Shown here in pieces: positions 7,732 through 15,744 of a stretch of 64,000 bases of DNA. Under the pieces are notes generated by a model. It did not search any database, was not told the DNA's origin, and worked only from the letters and a program-made list of their open reading frames with translations. Source of the DNA: Paenibacillus alba (GTDB taxonomy: Bacteria > Bacillota > Bacilli > Paenibacillales > NBRC-103111); contig NZ_JABMKZ010000031.1 in NCBI RefSeq assembly GCF_013204855.1, positions 36,247-100,246 of the forward strand, written 5' to 3'. Position 1 is the first letter of the stretch, and each line of letters starts with the position of its first letter. The position numbers were made by a program, and so were the translations under genes.

Positions 7732-9024
7732 ATGAAAAAATGGCTTACTGGCATTTCACTCGCTGCTGTATCATCCATGATCGTTATTTCCGGCTGCGGC
7801 AGCCAAACGAACAACGCATCTCCATCCCCTGCTGCGACTTCCGCTGGGACAGCAGAACCTGTCACCATCACTTTGAATGGTTGGGGCTCCAGCCCGGAAG
7901 AAACAGCCTTGTTTCAACAAGTTTTGAAAGATTTCCAAGCCAAACATCCGAACATTACCGTTAAATTTGACGTTATCGCGGATCAATACATGGACGTGAT
8001 CAAAACACGTTTAGTCGGTGGCGAAGGCGCTGATGTCTTCTTCCTGGATGCTTTTGAAGCTCCTGGCCTCATTGCCAAAAACGTGCTTGAACCGCTTGAT
8101 AGCTATGTCAAACCTGAATTTGACGTGGCTGATTTCGAAGAGCCGCTTGTGAATGCCTTCAAAGGGAAAGACAACAAAAGCTATGGCTTCCCGAAAGATA
8201 CCTCTACACTAGCGCTTTTCTATAACAAAAAGGATTTTGCAGACGCAGGCATCACGAAGGTTCCTACCACTTGGGAAGAGCTTCAAGATGCAGCTAAAAA
8301 GCTTACAAAAGCAGACGGCGGCAAAGTATCCCGCTTCGGATTCGGCGCGGCGCCTGAGCTGGCTCGTCAAATGTTCATGATCCAGGCCGCTGGCGGTAAA
8401 ATATCCGACGATAATGGCAATGCGGCTTACGCTTCTCCTGAAGCTCTAAAAGGGCTGCAGCCTGTTGTCGATATGCATTTGAAAGATAAATCCGCAGGCG
8501 AGCCCAAAGATTTGGGCGCTGGCTGGGGCGGCGAAATGTTCGGACAGCACAAAGCGTCCATGGTTATTGAAGGAAACTGGGCAATTCCATACCTGCAAAC
8601 GACATTCAAAGATCTTGACTTCGGTACAGCTGAAGTCCCTACCATTTTCGGCAAAAAAGCGACAATGGCTTACACCGTTGCTTATGTCATGAACAAAAGC
8701 TCGAAACACAAACAAGAGGCTTGGGAACTTATTTCCTACCTCACTGGCAAAGAAGGCATGAAAACTTGGACTAGCAAAGGCTTAGCGCTGCCTGCACGTA
8801 AATCCGTATCGAAAGAACTCGGATTCGACAAAGACCCGCTTCGCGCTGCTTTAGTAGCCGGCAACTCCTACTCCATTCCTTGGCAAGCCAAAGAAACATT
8901 GCCAACTATCATGAACAACTTCAACAATCAGTTTATTTCCGCTTATCAAGGTAAAGTAACCTTGGAAGAAGCACTCAAGAAAGCGCAAGATACTGCCAAT
9001 AAGGAAATTGCTGCTGCGAAATAA
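7732..9024 (+). CDS. ABC transporter sugar-binding lipoprotein
   Basis: A 430-residue extracellular solute-binding protein of the MalE-like family 1. Residues 1-22 are a lipoprotein signal with the lipobox VISGC (acylated Cys about 22), then a Ser/Thr/Ala-rich linker. The binding fold follows: TITLNGWGSSPEE, GEGADVFFLDAFEAP, YGFPKDTSTLALFYNK, TTWEELQDAAKKL, and AAGGKISDDNG. The conserved C-terminal pattern for a mature binding lobe includes SAYQGKVTLEEALKKAQ. It captures a sugar outside the membrane and delivers it to the permease pair encoded at 9102 and 10019. GGGAGG is ten bases before the ATG. It is separated from the first permease gene by a strong hairpin that may set a higher expression level for this component. 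Confidence 0.94.
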   Translation: MKKWLTGISLAAVSSMIVISGCGSQTNNASPSPAATSAGTAEPVTITLNGWGSSPEETALFQQVLKDFQAKHPNITVKFDVIADQYMDVIKTRLVGGEGADVFFLDAFEAPGLIAKNVLEPLDSYVKPEFDVADFEEPLVNAFKGKDNKSYGFPKDTSTLALFYNKKDFADAGITKVPTTWEELQDAAKKLTKADGGKVSRFGFGAAPELARQMFMIQAAGGKISDDNGNAAYASPEALKGLQPVVDMHLKDKSAGEPKDLGAGWGGEMFGQHKASMVIEGNWAIPYLQTTFKDLDFGTAEVPTIFGKKATMAYTVAYVMNKSSKHKQEAWELISYLTGKEGMKTWTSKGLALPARKSVSKELGFDKDPLRAALVAGNSYSIPWQAKETLPTIMNNFNNQFISAYQGKVTLEEALKKAQDTANKEIAAAK

Positions 9025-9043
9025 TTAAATAAAGCATAGTAAC

Positions 9044-9073
9044 CGTAAAAGAGGAGAGCCTTCCTCTTTTACG
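9044..9073 (+). other. Intergenic mRNA hairpin between binding protein and permeases
   Basis: A perfect 12-base inverted repeat (9044-9055 with 9062-9073) around a 6-base loop, not followed by a T tract. Such hairpins between binding-protein and permease genes commonly stabilise the upstream mRNA or partly attenuate transcription. Confidence 0.8.
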
Positions 9074-9101
9074 TATTTTACAGGAAAGGGGGAGCTTTAT
9101 A

Positions 9102-10001
9102 ATGAAACGACGCTGGAACCGCCGCAAATGGCGGGATGTGATTTCGGGATATTTGTTCGTTTCTCCGTCTCTGCTTATACTTGGCGCCTTCTTCTTGCTG
9201 CCTATTCTGTATGCCGTGTTCCTCTCTCTACATAAGGTGGAACTGCTAGGCGGCGTCAGTTACAAATTCATCGGACTTCGCAACTTTGCTCGTATCGCAG
9301 ATGATGACCGTGCCTGGATAGGACTCCGCAATACCGTTGAATATGCCATTTATGTCGTTCCGATACAAACCATTGTCGCCATGCTGATGGCTTCGGTACT
9401 GAATTCAAAAATTAAGTTCCGCAATTTCTTCCGAGTAGTTTACTTTATGCCGACAATCACTTCATCTGCGGTATTAACACTCATTTTCATGTGGCTATAT
9501 AAATCCGATGGTTTATTAAACGATTTGCTCAACCTCGTAGGTTTGGACAGCTACAACTGGCTGGGAGACCCAAGCGTCGCCCTCAAAGGCATTATGATCA
9601 TGAATATATTTTCCACAGCGCCTCAATTTATGGTTATTTATTTGGCTGCGCTGCAGGATATTCCCGATACGCTCTATGAAGCAGCTGAACTAGATGGTGC
9701 AGGCACCTGGCGCCGATTCATCTCGATTACAGTGCCCATGCTCAAACCTGTGACATTCTTCGTCGTGACGATGGGGTTGATTGGAACCTTCCAGCTTTTC
9801 GATCAGGCCTATATCATATCTAACGGCTCAGGCGGCCCTGATAATTCTACGCTGACCCTTGTCTTGCTGATTTATCAATATGCCTTCAAGAACTTAGACA
9901 TGGGCTACGCTTCCGCTTTGGCCTTCATGTTAACCTGTGCCATCATGGTTGTGACATTGATTCAGCGCAAGCTGTTCGGTGGCGAAGAGAAATTGAACTA
10001 A
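9102..10001 (+). CDS. ABC transporter permease (MalF-type)
   Basis: A 299-residue membrane permease of the binding-protein-dependent sugar class. An Arg/Lys-rich N-terminus precedes six membrane helices (first at about 20-42). The cytoplasmic EAA loop EAAELDGAGTWRRFISITVP, near residues 194-213, is the contact for the ATPase. It pairs with the permease at 10019. A strong AAGGGGGAG Shine-Dalgarno precedes the ATG. No ATPase gene is present in the operon; a shared MsmX-like ATPase encoded elsewhere is expected, as known for several Bacillus sugar importers. Confidence 0.94.
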   Translation: MKRRWNRRKWRDVISGYLFVSPSLLILGAFFLLPILYAVFLSLHKVELLGGVSYKFIGLRNFARIADDDRAWIGLRNTVEYAIYVVPIQTIVAMLMASVLNSKIKFRNFFRVVYFMPTITSSAVLTLIFMWLYKSDGLLNDLLNLVGLDSYNWLGDPSVALKGIMIMNIFSTAPQFMVIYLAALQDIPDTLYEAAELDGAGTWRRFISITVPMLKPVTFFVVTMGLIGTFQLFDQAYIISNGSGGPDNSTLTLVLLIYQYAFKNLDMGYASALAFMLTCAIMVVTLIQRKLFGGEEKLN

Positions 10002-10018
10002 GAGAGGAGAGACCCAAT

Positions 10019-10852
10019 ATGGAAGCAACCAAATCCCGCGCCTTCGCGCGTGTGTTAACCTATCTCATGCTGGCTTTGTATGCTGTAATCACCATCATTC
10101 CGTTCTTGTGGGCGCTCTCCGCTTCGTTCAAGACGCTAGCGGAAATCTCTACAACCGGATTATCGTTTATTCCCAAGCATTTCACACTCGATAATTACAA
10201 ATATATCTTCACAAGCGAGCAAATGTTCCCGCGCTGGTTTCTAAACAGTGTCATGGTCGGCATCTCCGTTACCCTGCTCAATTTGCTGCTTAATTCTCTG
10301 GCCGGGTATTCCTTAGCCCGCTTCGACTTTCCTGGCAACAAACTTATTTTCTTCTTTATTTTAACGATTCTGATGGTGCCGGATAAAGTTACGCTCATTC
10401 CGCAATATTTGATCATCAAAGACTTAGGATGGCTGAACAGCTACCGCTCTTTGATCATTCCAGCCGCGGTGCAAGCGACTTATATTTTCATGATGCGCCA
10501 GTTTTTCATCAGCTTCCCTAAAGAATTGGAAGAAGCAGCAGAGATGGATGGCATGAGCCGTATCGGCATGTTCTTCCGAGTAGCGCTTCCGCTGGCCGGA
10601 CCACCGCTCGCTGCTATGGCGATCTTCACCTTCATGGGCTCATGGAATGAATTCCTGAAACCATTGCTCTTCATGTCAGAGCGCGCTATGTTCACCCTCC
10701 CGCTAGGGTTGAATACCTTCAAGGGCCAATACATTTCTTATTGGAACTATATCATGGCGGCATCCATGGTCTTCACGCTGCCAGCCTTGCTTGTGTATGT
10801 GTTCGGCAACAAGTTCTTCATCAAGGGCATTACCTTTACTGGAACCAAATAA
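10019..10852 (+). CDS. ABC transporter permease (MalG-type)
   Basis: A 277-residue permease with six predicted membrane helices (first at about 11-34). The EAA motif EEAAEMDGMSRIGMFFRVAL lies near residues 171-190. The C-terminal GNKFFIKGITFTGTK ending is typical of this subfamily. It begins 17 bases after the preceding permease, with GAGAGGAGAG as ribosome-binding site, and ends the operon just before a terminator. Together the two permeases form the membrane channel of the importer. Confidence 0.94.
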   Translation: MEATKSRAFARVLTYLMLALYAVITIIPFLWALSASFKTLAEISTTGLSFIPKHFTLDNYKYIFTSEQMFPRWFLNSVMVGISVTLLNLLLNSLAGYSLARFDFPGNKLIFFFILTILMVPDKVTLIPQYLIIKDLGWLNSYRSLIIPAAVQATYIFMMRQFFISFPKELEEAAEMDGMSRIGMFFRVALPLAGPPLAAMAIFTFMGSWNEFLKPLLFMSERAMFTLPLGLNTFKGQYISYWNYIMAASMVFTLPALLVYVFGNKFFIKGITFTGTK

Positions 10853-10865
10853 TGCGAAACACGAA

Positions 10866-10898
10866 ACCGTCGAAGCTTCTTTTCGGCGGTTATTTTTT
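10866..10898 (+). terminator. Rho-independent terminator of the sugar operon
   Basis: ACCGTCGAA pairs with TTCGGCGGT (9 pairs, one G-U), followed by TATTTTTT, 14 bases after the last permease gene. Confidence 0.9.
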
Positions 10899-11000
10899 AT
10901 AGAGCTTGAGCAGAAGCAGCAAGTACTAAAATCTCTTGATGAACGATACATATGGTAGTACAGGCCCGCGATTAATTCACAAGTAAAGGAGCCGCTGTAC

Positions 11001-12443
11001 ATGCCATTTCAAATCAGAACAATTATCTTCTATCTGTCAATCATCCTTGGTGCGTTTAGCGCCATTAGCATCGCTTTATATATGTATGGCTCTCAAGCTA
11101 CCCTCCCGCCGAACTTCTCTGTCGCAGGCTGGCGTGTTGGAGATATGCGTTATGAGACCTTTCAACAGCAATACAACAAGCGGCTTGAGCAGCTCTTAGC
11201 CTTTCCTATTCAAATAGACACCTCCTATCCCGATATTCCCAATCGACAATTAACGCTAGGCCAACTAGGCATTCATTATCAAAATGAGGCGCTTGAGCAG
11301 TCGCTGAAACAGCTTTTCGACAGCTCGCCATTTGAGCGAATAAAGGCGCGTTGGTCGCTTCGTCACACGAATGTTCCTCTCGAGGTTACGGTCGATGAAG
11401 AGCAGCTCGTCAAAGCTGTCAAAGAAGCCTGGAGCGCGCTTTATGCCCAGCAGCCCGCTCCCGCCAAGAGAATCGTGACCGAACAAGACTCGCTAACCTA
11501 TGAAAAAGAACAAAAAGTGCTGCGCGTCGATATCGCTCACCTGCTCGAGCATTTGCAAGAAATCGCTCCTTCTATTTCGTATATCAACAATACAGCACCC
11601 GTGCGCCTAACACTCCCTTTGTATGAGCAAGGTCCAACGATAACGGTTGAAAGCTTGACACAGCAAGGCATTGATGGCAAAATATCGGAATTCACAACCT
11701 CGTTCCCTTTATCCGGGGAAGGCCGCATTCATAACATCCGTTCAACTGCCGAATCTATTCAGGATTTGCTTATGGCGCCGGGAGAAACGTTCGATTACAG
11801 CAAAATCATTGCACAAACGGAGGCGAAATTTGGATATAAAGAGGCGCCTGTTATTCTGAACGGCAAATTGGTGCCTGGCATTGGGGGCGGCATTTGCCAA
11901 GTGTCATCCACCCTTTACAACGCTGTTCTGCGAAGCGGTCTGGAAATCGTCGAGAGGCGCAATCATTCGCTGCCTGTCAGTTATGTGCCATTAGGCCAGG
12001 ATGCGACTTTTGCCAATGGCTATATTAATTTCAAATTCCGCAACAATACGGACGCTTACGTATTAATACGCACGATCACAACGGAACAAGCGGTTACCGT
12101 GAAGCTTTTTGGACATATGAACCCTTCCATTTCCTATGATATTGAATCTACGATTATTGAAACTATTCAGCCTCCAATCAAATACTTGCACAACCCTAGC
12201 CTTCGTGCGGGAGCGACCCAAACGATCAGTAAGGGTAAAGTTGGTTATAAAGTTGAAACGTATCGCATCAAAAGAGAGAACGGCATAACGGTGGAGAAAA
12301 AGTTGATATCCAAAGATCAATACTCGCCTGTACCCACTTTGATCGCTGCAAACCAAGGAAATATCAAACCCGAGGATGGCAACCAAAGTGAGTCAAAGCA
12401 ACCTCTCCTCGAAGATGGCGTGAAGGGGCCAGCATTTCGCTAA
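11001..12443 (+). CDS. VanW family protein with G5 domain
   Basis: A 480-residue membrane-anchored exported protein. A single helix at about 6-28 is followed by a putative peptidoglycan-binding-like region (about 35-220), then the VanW domain (about 235-385) with PGETFDYS, GGGICQVSSTLYNAVL and NGYINFKFRN. A G5-like domain occupies about 400-440 (KVGYKVETYRIKRENG), and the tail is low-complexity. VanW was named from vancomycin-resistance clusters, but its biochemical role is unknown and the family is common in Firmicutes with no link to resistance; there are no vanR, vanS or vanH genes here. AAAGGAG precedes the ATG. It stands alone, between two terminators. Confidence 0.9.
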   Translation: MPFQIRTIIFYLSIILGAFSAISIALYMYGSQATLPPNFSVAGWRVGDMRYETFQQQYNKRLEQLLAFPIQIDTSYPDIPNRQLTLGQLGIHYQNEALEQSLKQLFDSSPFERIKARWSLRHTNVPLEVTVDEEQLVKAVKEAWSALYAQQPAPAKRIVTEQDSLTYEKEQKVLRVDIAHLLEHLQEIAPSISYINNTAPVRLTLPLYEQGPTITVESLTQQGIDGKISEFTTSFPLSGEGRIHNIRSTAESIQDLLMAPGETFDYSKIIAQTEAKFGYKEAPVILNGKLVPGIGGGICQVSSTLYNAVLRSGLEIVERRNHSLPVSYVPLGQDATFANGYINFKFRNNTDAYVLIRTITTEQAVTVKLFGHMNPSISYDIESTIIETIQPPIKYLHNPSLRAGATQTISKGKVGYKVETYRIKRENGITVEKKLISKDQYSPVPTLIAANQGNIKPEDGNQSESKQPLLEDGVKGPAFR

Positions 12444-12487
12444 TTACAGAGGTCATAGTCCCCATGAACAAATATGTATAAAAAAAG

Positions 12488-12531
12488 AAAAGGTCATGTG
12501 ACTGTAGTTACTAGGTCATTATGACTTTTTT
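12488..12531 (+). terminator. Terminator after the VanW gene
   Basis: AAAAGGTCAT (12488-12497) pairs with ATGACTTTTT (12521-12530); an inner GTGAC/GTCAT stem extends it. A T run ends the hairpin and an A-rich run precedes it. Confidence 0.75.
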
Positions 12532-12575
12532 CTATTATGATTAAAATACGAAATAGCAAACAAGGAGGTTTGACG

Positions 12576-13307
12576 ATGAGTAAAATCGATTACTTTAGAG
12601 AACTCCACTATCGACTGCGCGGACTTCCCGAGAAGGAGCGCCAAAATATATTGTCTGTCTATGAAGAATTGTTTCAAAAAGCACTTGAAAACGGAAAACA
12701 TGAGGATGACGTGGCCCAGTCGCTAGGCTACCCGCGCGTACCTCAGTGGGATGGTCAGAAGGAGGCGCCAAGCAAGCAACAGGAGCCAGCAGGCAGCACA
12801 TTTACTGAACCCGTAGAGAAGAAGGCATATACCAAGCAGGAGCCAATACCGACGCCCACACCTATTCCAACACCAGCACCTACAAAAGCCCCTGAAGCGA
12901 ACGGGTTTCCGCCGTATACACCGCCTTATCAAACGAACCCGTATGCAAATAATGCTCCCTACCCTTATCCGGTGAAGCCAGAGACAGGAATTAAGGCGAT
13001 TATCGTCAGCATTGGGCTTGGTTTCTTCAACCTTATCTTCATCGTTGGACCATGGTTCGCTGTGCTCTCAACCCTGATCGCATTGTTTATTTCAGGGTTT
13101 GCACTAATTATCGCACCCATCATCGAAGTTCTCACTACCTTTACGGGTGCCTTCGACAACGATATGCGCTTTATCGGATTCGCCATGCTTGCTTTATTTG
13201 GCTTGGGAATTATTCTAACAACGTTCAGCTCCTGGCTGTTCAAAGTATTCTTCAAACTCACTTGGACATATATCCAATTCAATGCCAAATTGATAAAGGG
13301 GGCGTAA
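12576..13307 (+). CDS. DUF1700 / HAAS-type membrane protein
   Basis: A 243-residue protein. Residues 1-55 (FRELHYRLRGLPEKERQNIL, YEELFQKALENG, SLGYPR) match the DUF1700/HAAS helical domain, which in other bacteria lies with PadR-type regulators or DUF4097 proteins in envelope-stress modules. A Pro/Thr-rich linker (about 70-140, with PTPTPIPTPAPT) leads to about three membrane helices between 150 and 235. ATG at 12576 was chosen because AAGGAGG lies 7 bases upstream; the frame is open 13 codons further, into the terminator. It is 3 bases from the DUF4097 gene, so the two are co-expressed. No PadR regulator is adjacent. Confidence 0.8.
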   Translation: MSKIDYFRELHYRLRGLPEKERQNILSVYEELFQKALENGKHEDDVAQSLGYPRVPQWDGQKEAPSKQQEPAGSTFTEPVEKKAYTKQEPIPTPTPIPTPAPTKAPEANGFPPYTPPYQTNPYANNAPYPYPVKPETGIKAIIVSIGLGFFNLIFIVGPWFAVLSTLIALFISGFALIIAPIIEVLTTFTGAFDNDMRFIGFAMLALFGLGIILTTFSSWLFKVFFKLTWTYIQFNAKLIKGA

Positions 13308-13310
13308 GCC

Positions 13311-14207
13311 ATGAAACGTGGACCTAAGTTTTTCTTGCTGATTGGTTTTGCCTGCTTGGCCATTGGGCTTATTGGAGCAGCTGTCTCTTTCAAAAGCGTC
13401 GACCTGAATGAGGGAATAGCCAACATCGATATCGAAAAGAAAATTTCCGCCGCTAACATCGATACGTTCATTCTCCAAAATGATATCTCTGGAATCACCT
13501 TTGTTCCGAGCAATTCGGATGAAATTAAAGTGCACTTGGTAGGAACAGTAGGGGAAAAGGCTGCCAAAGATTGCGTCATTGATGCAGCTACTGAAGGAGA
13601 TAACGTGTGGCGGGTAAATGTTGCTACGCATAAAAAAAATCAAATTAATATTGGCATTAGTTTGTCCGAGCTAAAAAGCCTGATTGCCAGCCACGGCAAA
13701 CAGCTAAAAACAGAAATCTCCCTTCCCGATAAAATGTTCAAAGCTATCACCATTTCTTCCGATACAGGAGCTATTCATCTCAAAGAAATCAAGGCGGCAA
13801 GCTTGGAAGCATCCACAGATACAGGCAATATTTCTATAGACCGTTATGAAGGAAAGCAGCTTAATCTACGAACGGATACAGGAAGCATTACCGTCGACAA
13901 TGGTCAGGGCAATGTGGCTTTAAGAACAGATACCGGTAGTATTACAGCGAAATTAAACGATATCGGTGATTCCGTTTCGCTGCAATCGGACATAGGCAGC
14001 ATTCGCCTTAGATTGGATCCCGCTCCGAAGAACGCAAGTTTTGATTTGAGATCGGATATAGGCAATGTTAATCTAACTATCCCAGGTGTCAATATGGAGC
14101 GCAACGAGAATAGCGGGCGTCATTCGGCCAAAGGTTCCCTCGGTGATGGCAGCAAACAAGTGAAAGTTCAAACCGATACAGGTTCCATCTCAGTAACCAA
14201 CAACTAA
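13311..14207 (+). CDS. DUF4097 beta-helix repeat protein
   Basis: A 298-residue protein with an N-terminal membrane segment (about 8-28) and an extracytoplasmic region. From about residue 145 onward it contains at least seven short repeats built on S/T-D-T/I-G-x-I (SDTGAIHL, TDTGNISI, TDTGSITV, TDTGSITA, SDIGSIRL, SDIGNVNL, TDTGSISV), each forming one rung of a predicted beta-helix, as in DUF4097/LiaG-like proteins. The partner upstream is the DUF1700 protein. Function is unknown; related proteins are linked to cell-envelope stress sensing. Confidence 0.85.
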   Translation: MKRGPKFFLLIGFACLAIGLIGAAVSFKSVDLNEGIANIDIEKKISAANIDTFILQNDISGITFVPSNSDEIKVHLVGTVGEKAAKDCVIDAATEGDNVWRVNVATHKKNQINIGISLSELKSLIASHGKQLKTEISLPDKMFKAITISSDTGAIHLKEIKAASLEASTDTGNISIDRYEGKQLNLRTDTGSITVDNGQGNVALRTDTGSITAKLNDIGDSVSLQSDIGSIRLRLDPAPKNASFDLRSDIGNVNLTIPGVNMERNENSGRHSAKGSLGDGSKQVKVQTDTGSISVTNN

Positions 14208-14211
14208 AAAT

Positions 14212-14254
14212 AAAGCCTTCATTCCCATCGAAGCCGATGAGTTTGAAGGCTTTT
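14212..14254. terminator. Bidirectional terminator between DUF4097 gene and argH
   Basis: AAAGCCTTCA (14212-14221) pairs with TGAAGGCTTT (14244-14253), with an inner CATCG/CGATG hairpin. T runs follow on both strands, so it serves both converging transcripts. Confidence 0.9.
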
Positions 14255-14256
14255 GT

Positions 14257-15672
14257 TTATTTGCTTTTTTCTAGAAAAGCTTGCAGCCACTCGTTGGATT
14301 GAACCAAAACTTGCTCAGCGCGAGCAATCGCTTCTGTCACTTGGTTGCTTGCTGTTCCACCAAAGACATTACGCGCATTGACCACTTGCTCCGGCTGTAA
14401 AACTTGATAAATATCCGATTCGAACAGTTCTGAGAACGTTTTGAACTCCTCGATGCTCATATCGAGCAAATATTTTTTGTTCTGGATGCAGTGCAGAACT
14501 GTTTTACCGATCACTTCGTGCGCTTGGCGGAAAGGAAGACCTTTGTTAACAAGGTAATCCGCGATATCCGTAGCGTTAGAGAAATCTTGGTTAACAGCTT
14601 GTCTCATGCGATCCGTGTTGACCTTCATCGTAGCGACCATCGGAGCGAACAATTGCAGCGCCCCTTGCAGGGTGCGAACCGTATCGAACATGCCTTCTTT
14701 GTCTTCCTGCATGTCCTTATTGTAGGCCAGCGGCAGCGACTTGAGCACGGTCATCAGACCGAACAAGTTGCCGTAGACGCGGCCGGTTTTGCCGCGGACG
14801 AGCTCCGCCACGTCCGGGTTCTTCTTCTGCGGCATGATCGAGCTGCCGGTACAGAATGCATCGTCGAGCTCGACGAACGCGAACTCGGTCGAAGACCACA
14901 GCACCATCTCCTCGCTGAAGCGAGAAAGGTGCATCATGATCATGGACGCGTTAGAGAGGAACTCCAGGATGAAATCGCGGTCGCTGACCGCATCCAGGGA
15001 GTTCTCGTACACGCGTCCGAACCCAAGCTGCTCCGCCACGAAATGGCGGTCGATCGGAAACGTCGTGCCGGCGAGCGCGCCAGCGCCAAGCGGCAAAATA
15101 TCTACGCGCTTGTAGCTGTCCTGCAAGCGCTCCAAGTCGCGCTGGAACATGCTGACGTAGGCCATCAAGTGATGTGCGAAGAGGATCGGCTGCGCACGCT
15201 GTAGATGCGTATAGCCCGGAACGATCGTATCAATGTTGTTTTTGGCTTGGTCAATCAGCGCTTCCTGCAGCTTGATCAGGTGTCCGACAAACTCAACAAC
15301 CCGCTTGCGCAGGTAGAGATGCATATCCGTAGCCACTTGGTCGTTGCGGCTGCGGCCCGTATGCAGCTTGCCGCCAACAGGACCAATCAGGTCGATTAGT
15401 GTTTTCTCGATATTCATATGAATATCTTCATTCTGAATCGTGTACTCAAGTTCGCCGCGGCGGATCATGCCTTGGACCTGCAGCAGACCGTCTTTGATCT
15501 TCTCTACGTCTTCAGCAGGCAAAATACCGCATTTGCCAAGCATCGTCACATGCGCCAAGCTGCCTTGAATATCTTCCTCAGCCAACTCTTTATCAAATGT
15601 TATCGATGCTGTATATTCTTCGACCAATTGGTCGGTTTGCTTCGTAAATCGTCCACCCCAAAGCTTTGACAC
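14257..15672 (-). CDS. argH: Argininosuccinate lyase
   Basis: A 471-residue ArgH, the last step of arginine synthesis: argininosuccinate to arginine and fumarate in the cytoplasm. The fumarase/aspartase superfamily signature GSSIMPQKKNPD is near residues 280-291, with further conserved blocks HTGRSRNDQVATD and YTHLQRAQP, where the His is a catalytic candidate. Length is normal. The start is GTG at 15672 with GAGGGG upstream. It is the last gene of argCJBDFGH. Its middle part (about 14,700-15,100) is visibly richer in G and C than its ends, an uneven composition that produces long antisense frames with no sign of being genes. Confidence 0.97.
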   Translation of the reverse strand: MSKLWGGRFTKQTDQLVEEYTASITFDKELAEEDIQGSLAHVTMLGKCGILPAEDVEKIKDGLLQVQGMIRRGELEYTIQNEDIHMNIEKTLIDLIGPVGGKLHTGRSRNDQVATDMHLYLRKRVVEFVGHLIKLQEALIDQAKNNIDTIVPGYTHLQRAQPILFAHHLMAYVSMFQRDLERLQDSYKRVDILPLGAGALAGTTFPIDRHFVAEQLGFGRVYENSLDAVSDRDFILEFLSNASMIMMHLSRFSEEMVLWSSTEFAFVELDDAFCTGSSIMPQKKNPDVAELVRGKTGRVYGNLFGLMTVLKSLPLAYNKDMQEDKEGMFDTVRTLQGALQLFAPMVATMKVNTDRMRQAVNQDFSNATDIADYLVNKGLPFRQAHEVIGKTVLHCIQNKKYLLDMSIEEFKTFSELFESDIYQVLQPEQVVNARNVFGGTASNQVTEAIARAEQVLVQSNEWLQAFLEKSK

Positions 15673-15705
15673 GTTGCACTACCCCTCTCTAATGGACAGC
15701 CCAAA

Positions 15706-15727
15706 GGCTTTCCACAGTGGGAAAGCC
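15706..15727 (-). other. Hairpin in the argG-argH gap
   Basis: GGCTTTCC (15706-15713) pairs with GGAAAGCC (15720-15727). No T tract follows, so it is more likely an mRNA processing or stability element than a terminator. Confidence 0.6.
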
Positions 15728-15744
15728 CTTGAAAGACTGCGAAC

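Noticed and set aside
11001..12443. Vancomycin resistance locus
   Set aside because: VanW family membership alone is not resistance; none of the other van genes is present.
14491..15204. A 237-codon open frame antisense to argH
   Set aside because: It is created by the GC-rich, biased codons of argH; no ribosome site, no protein-like pattern, and argH is unmistakable.
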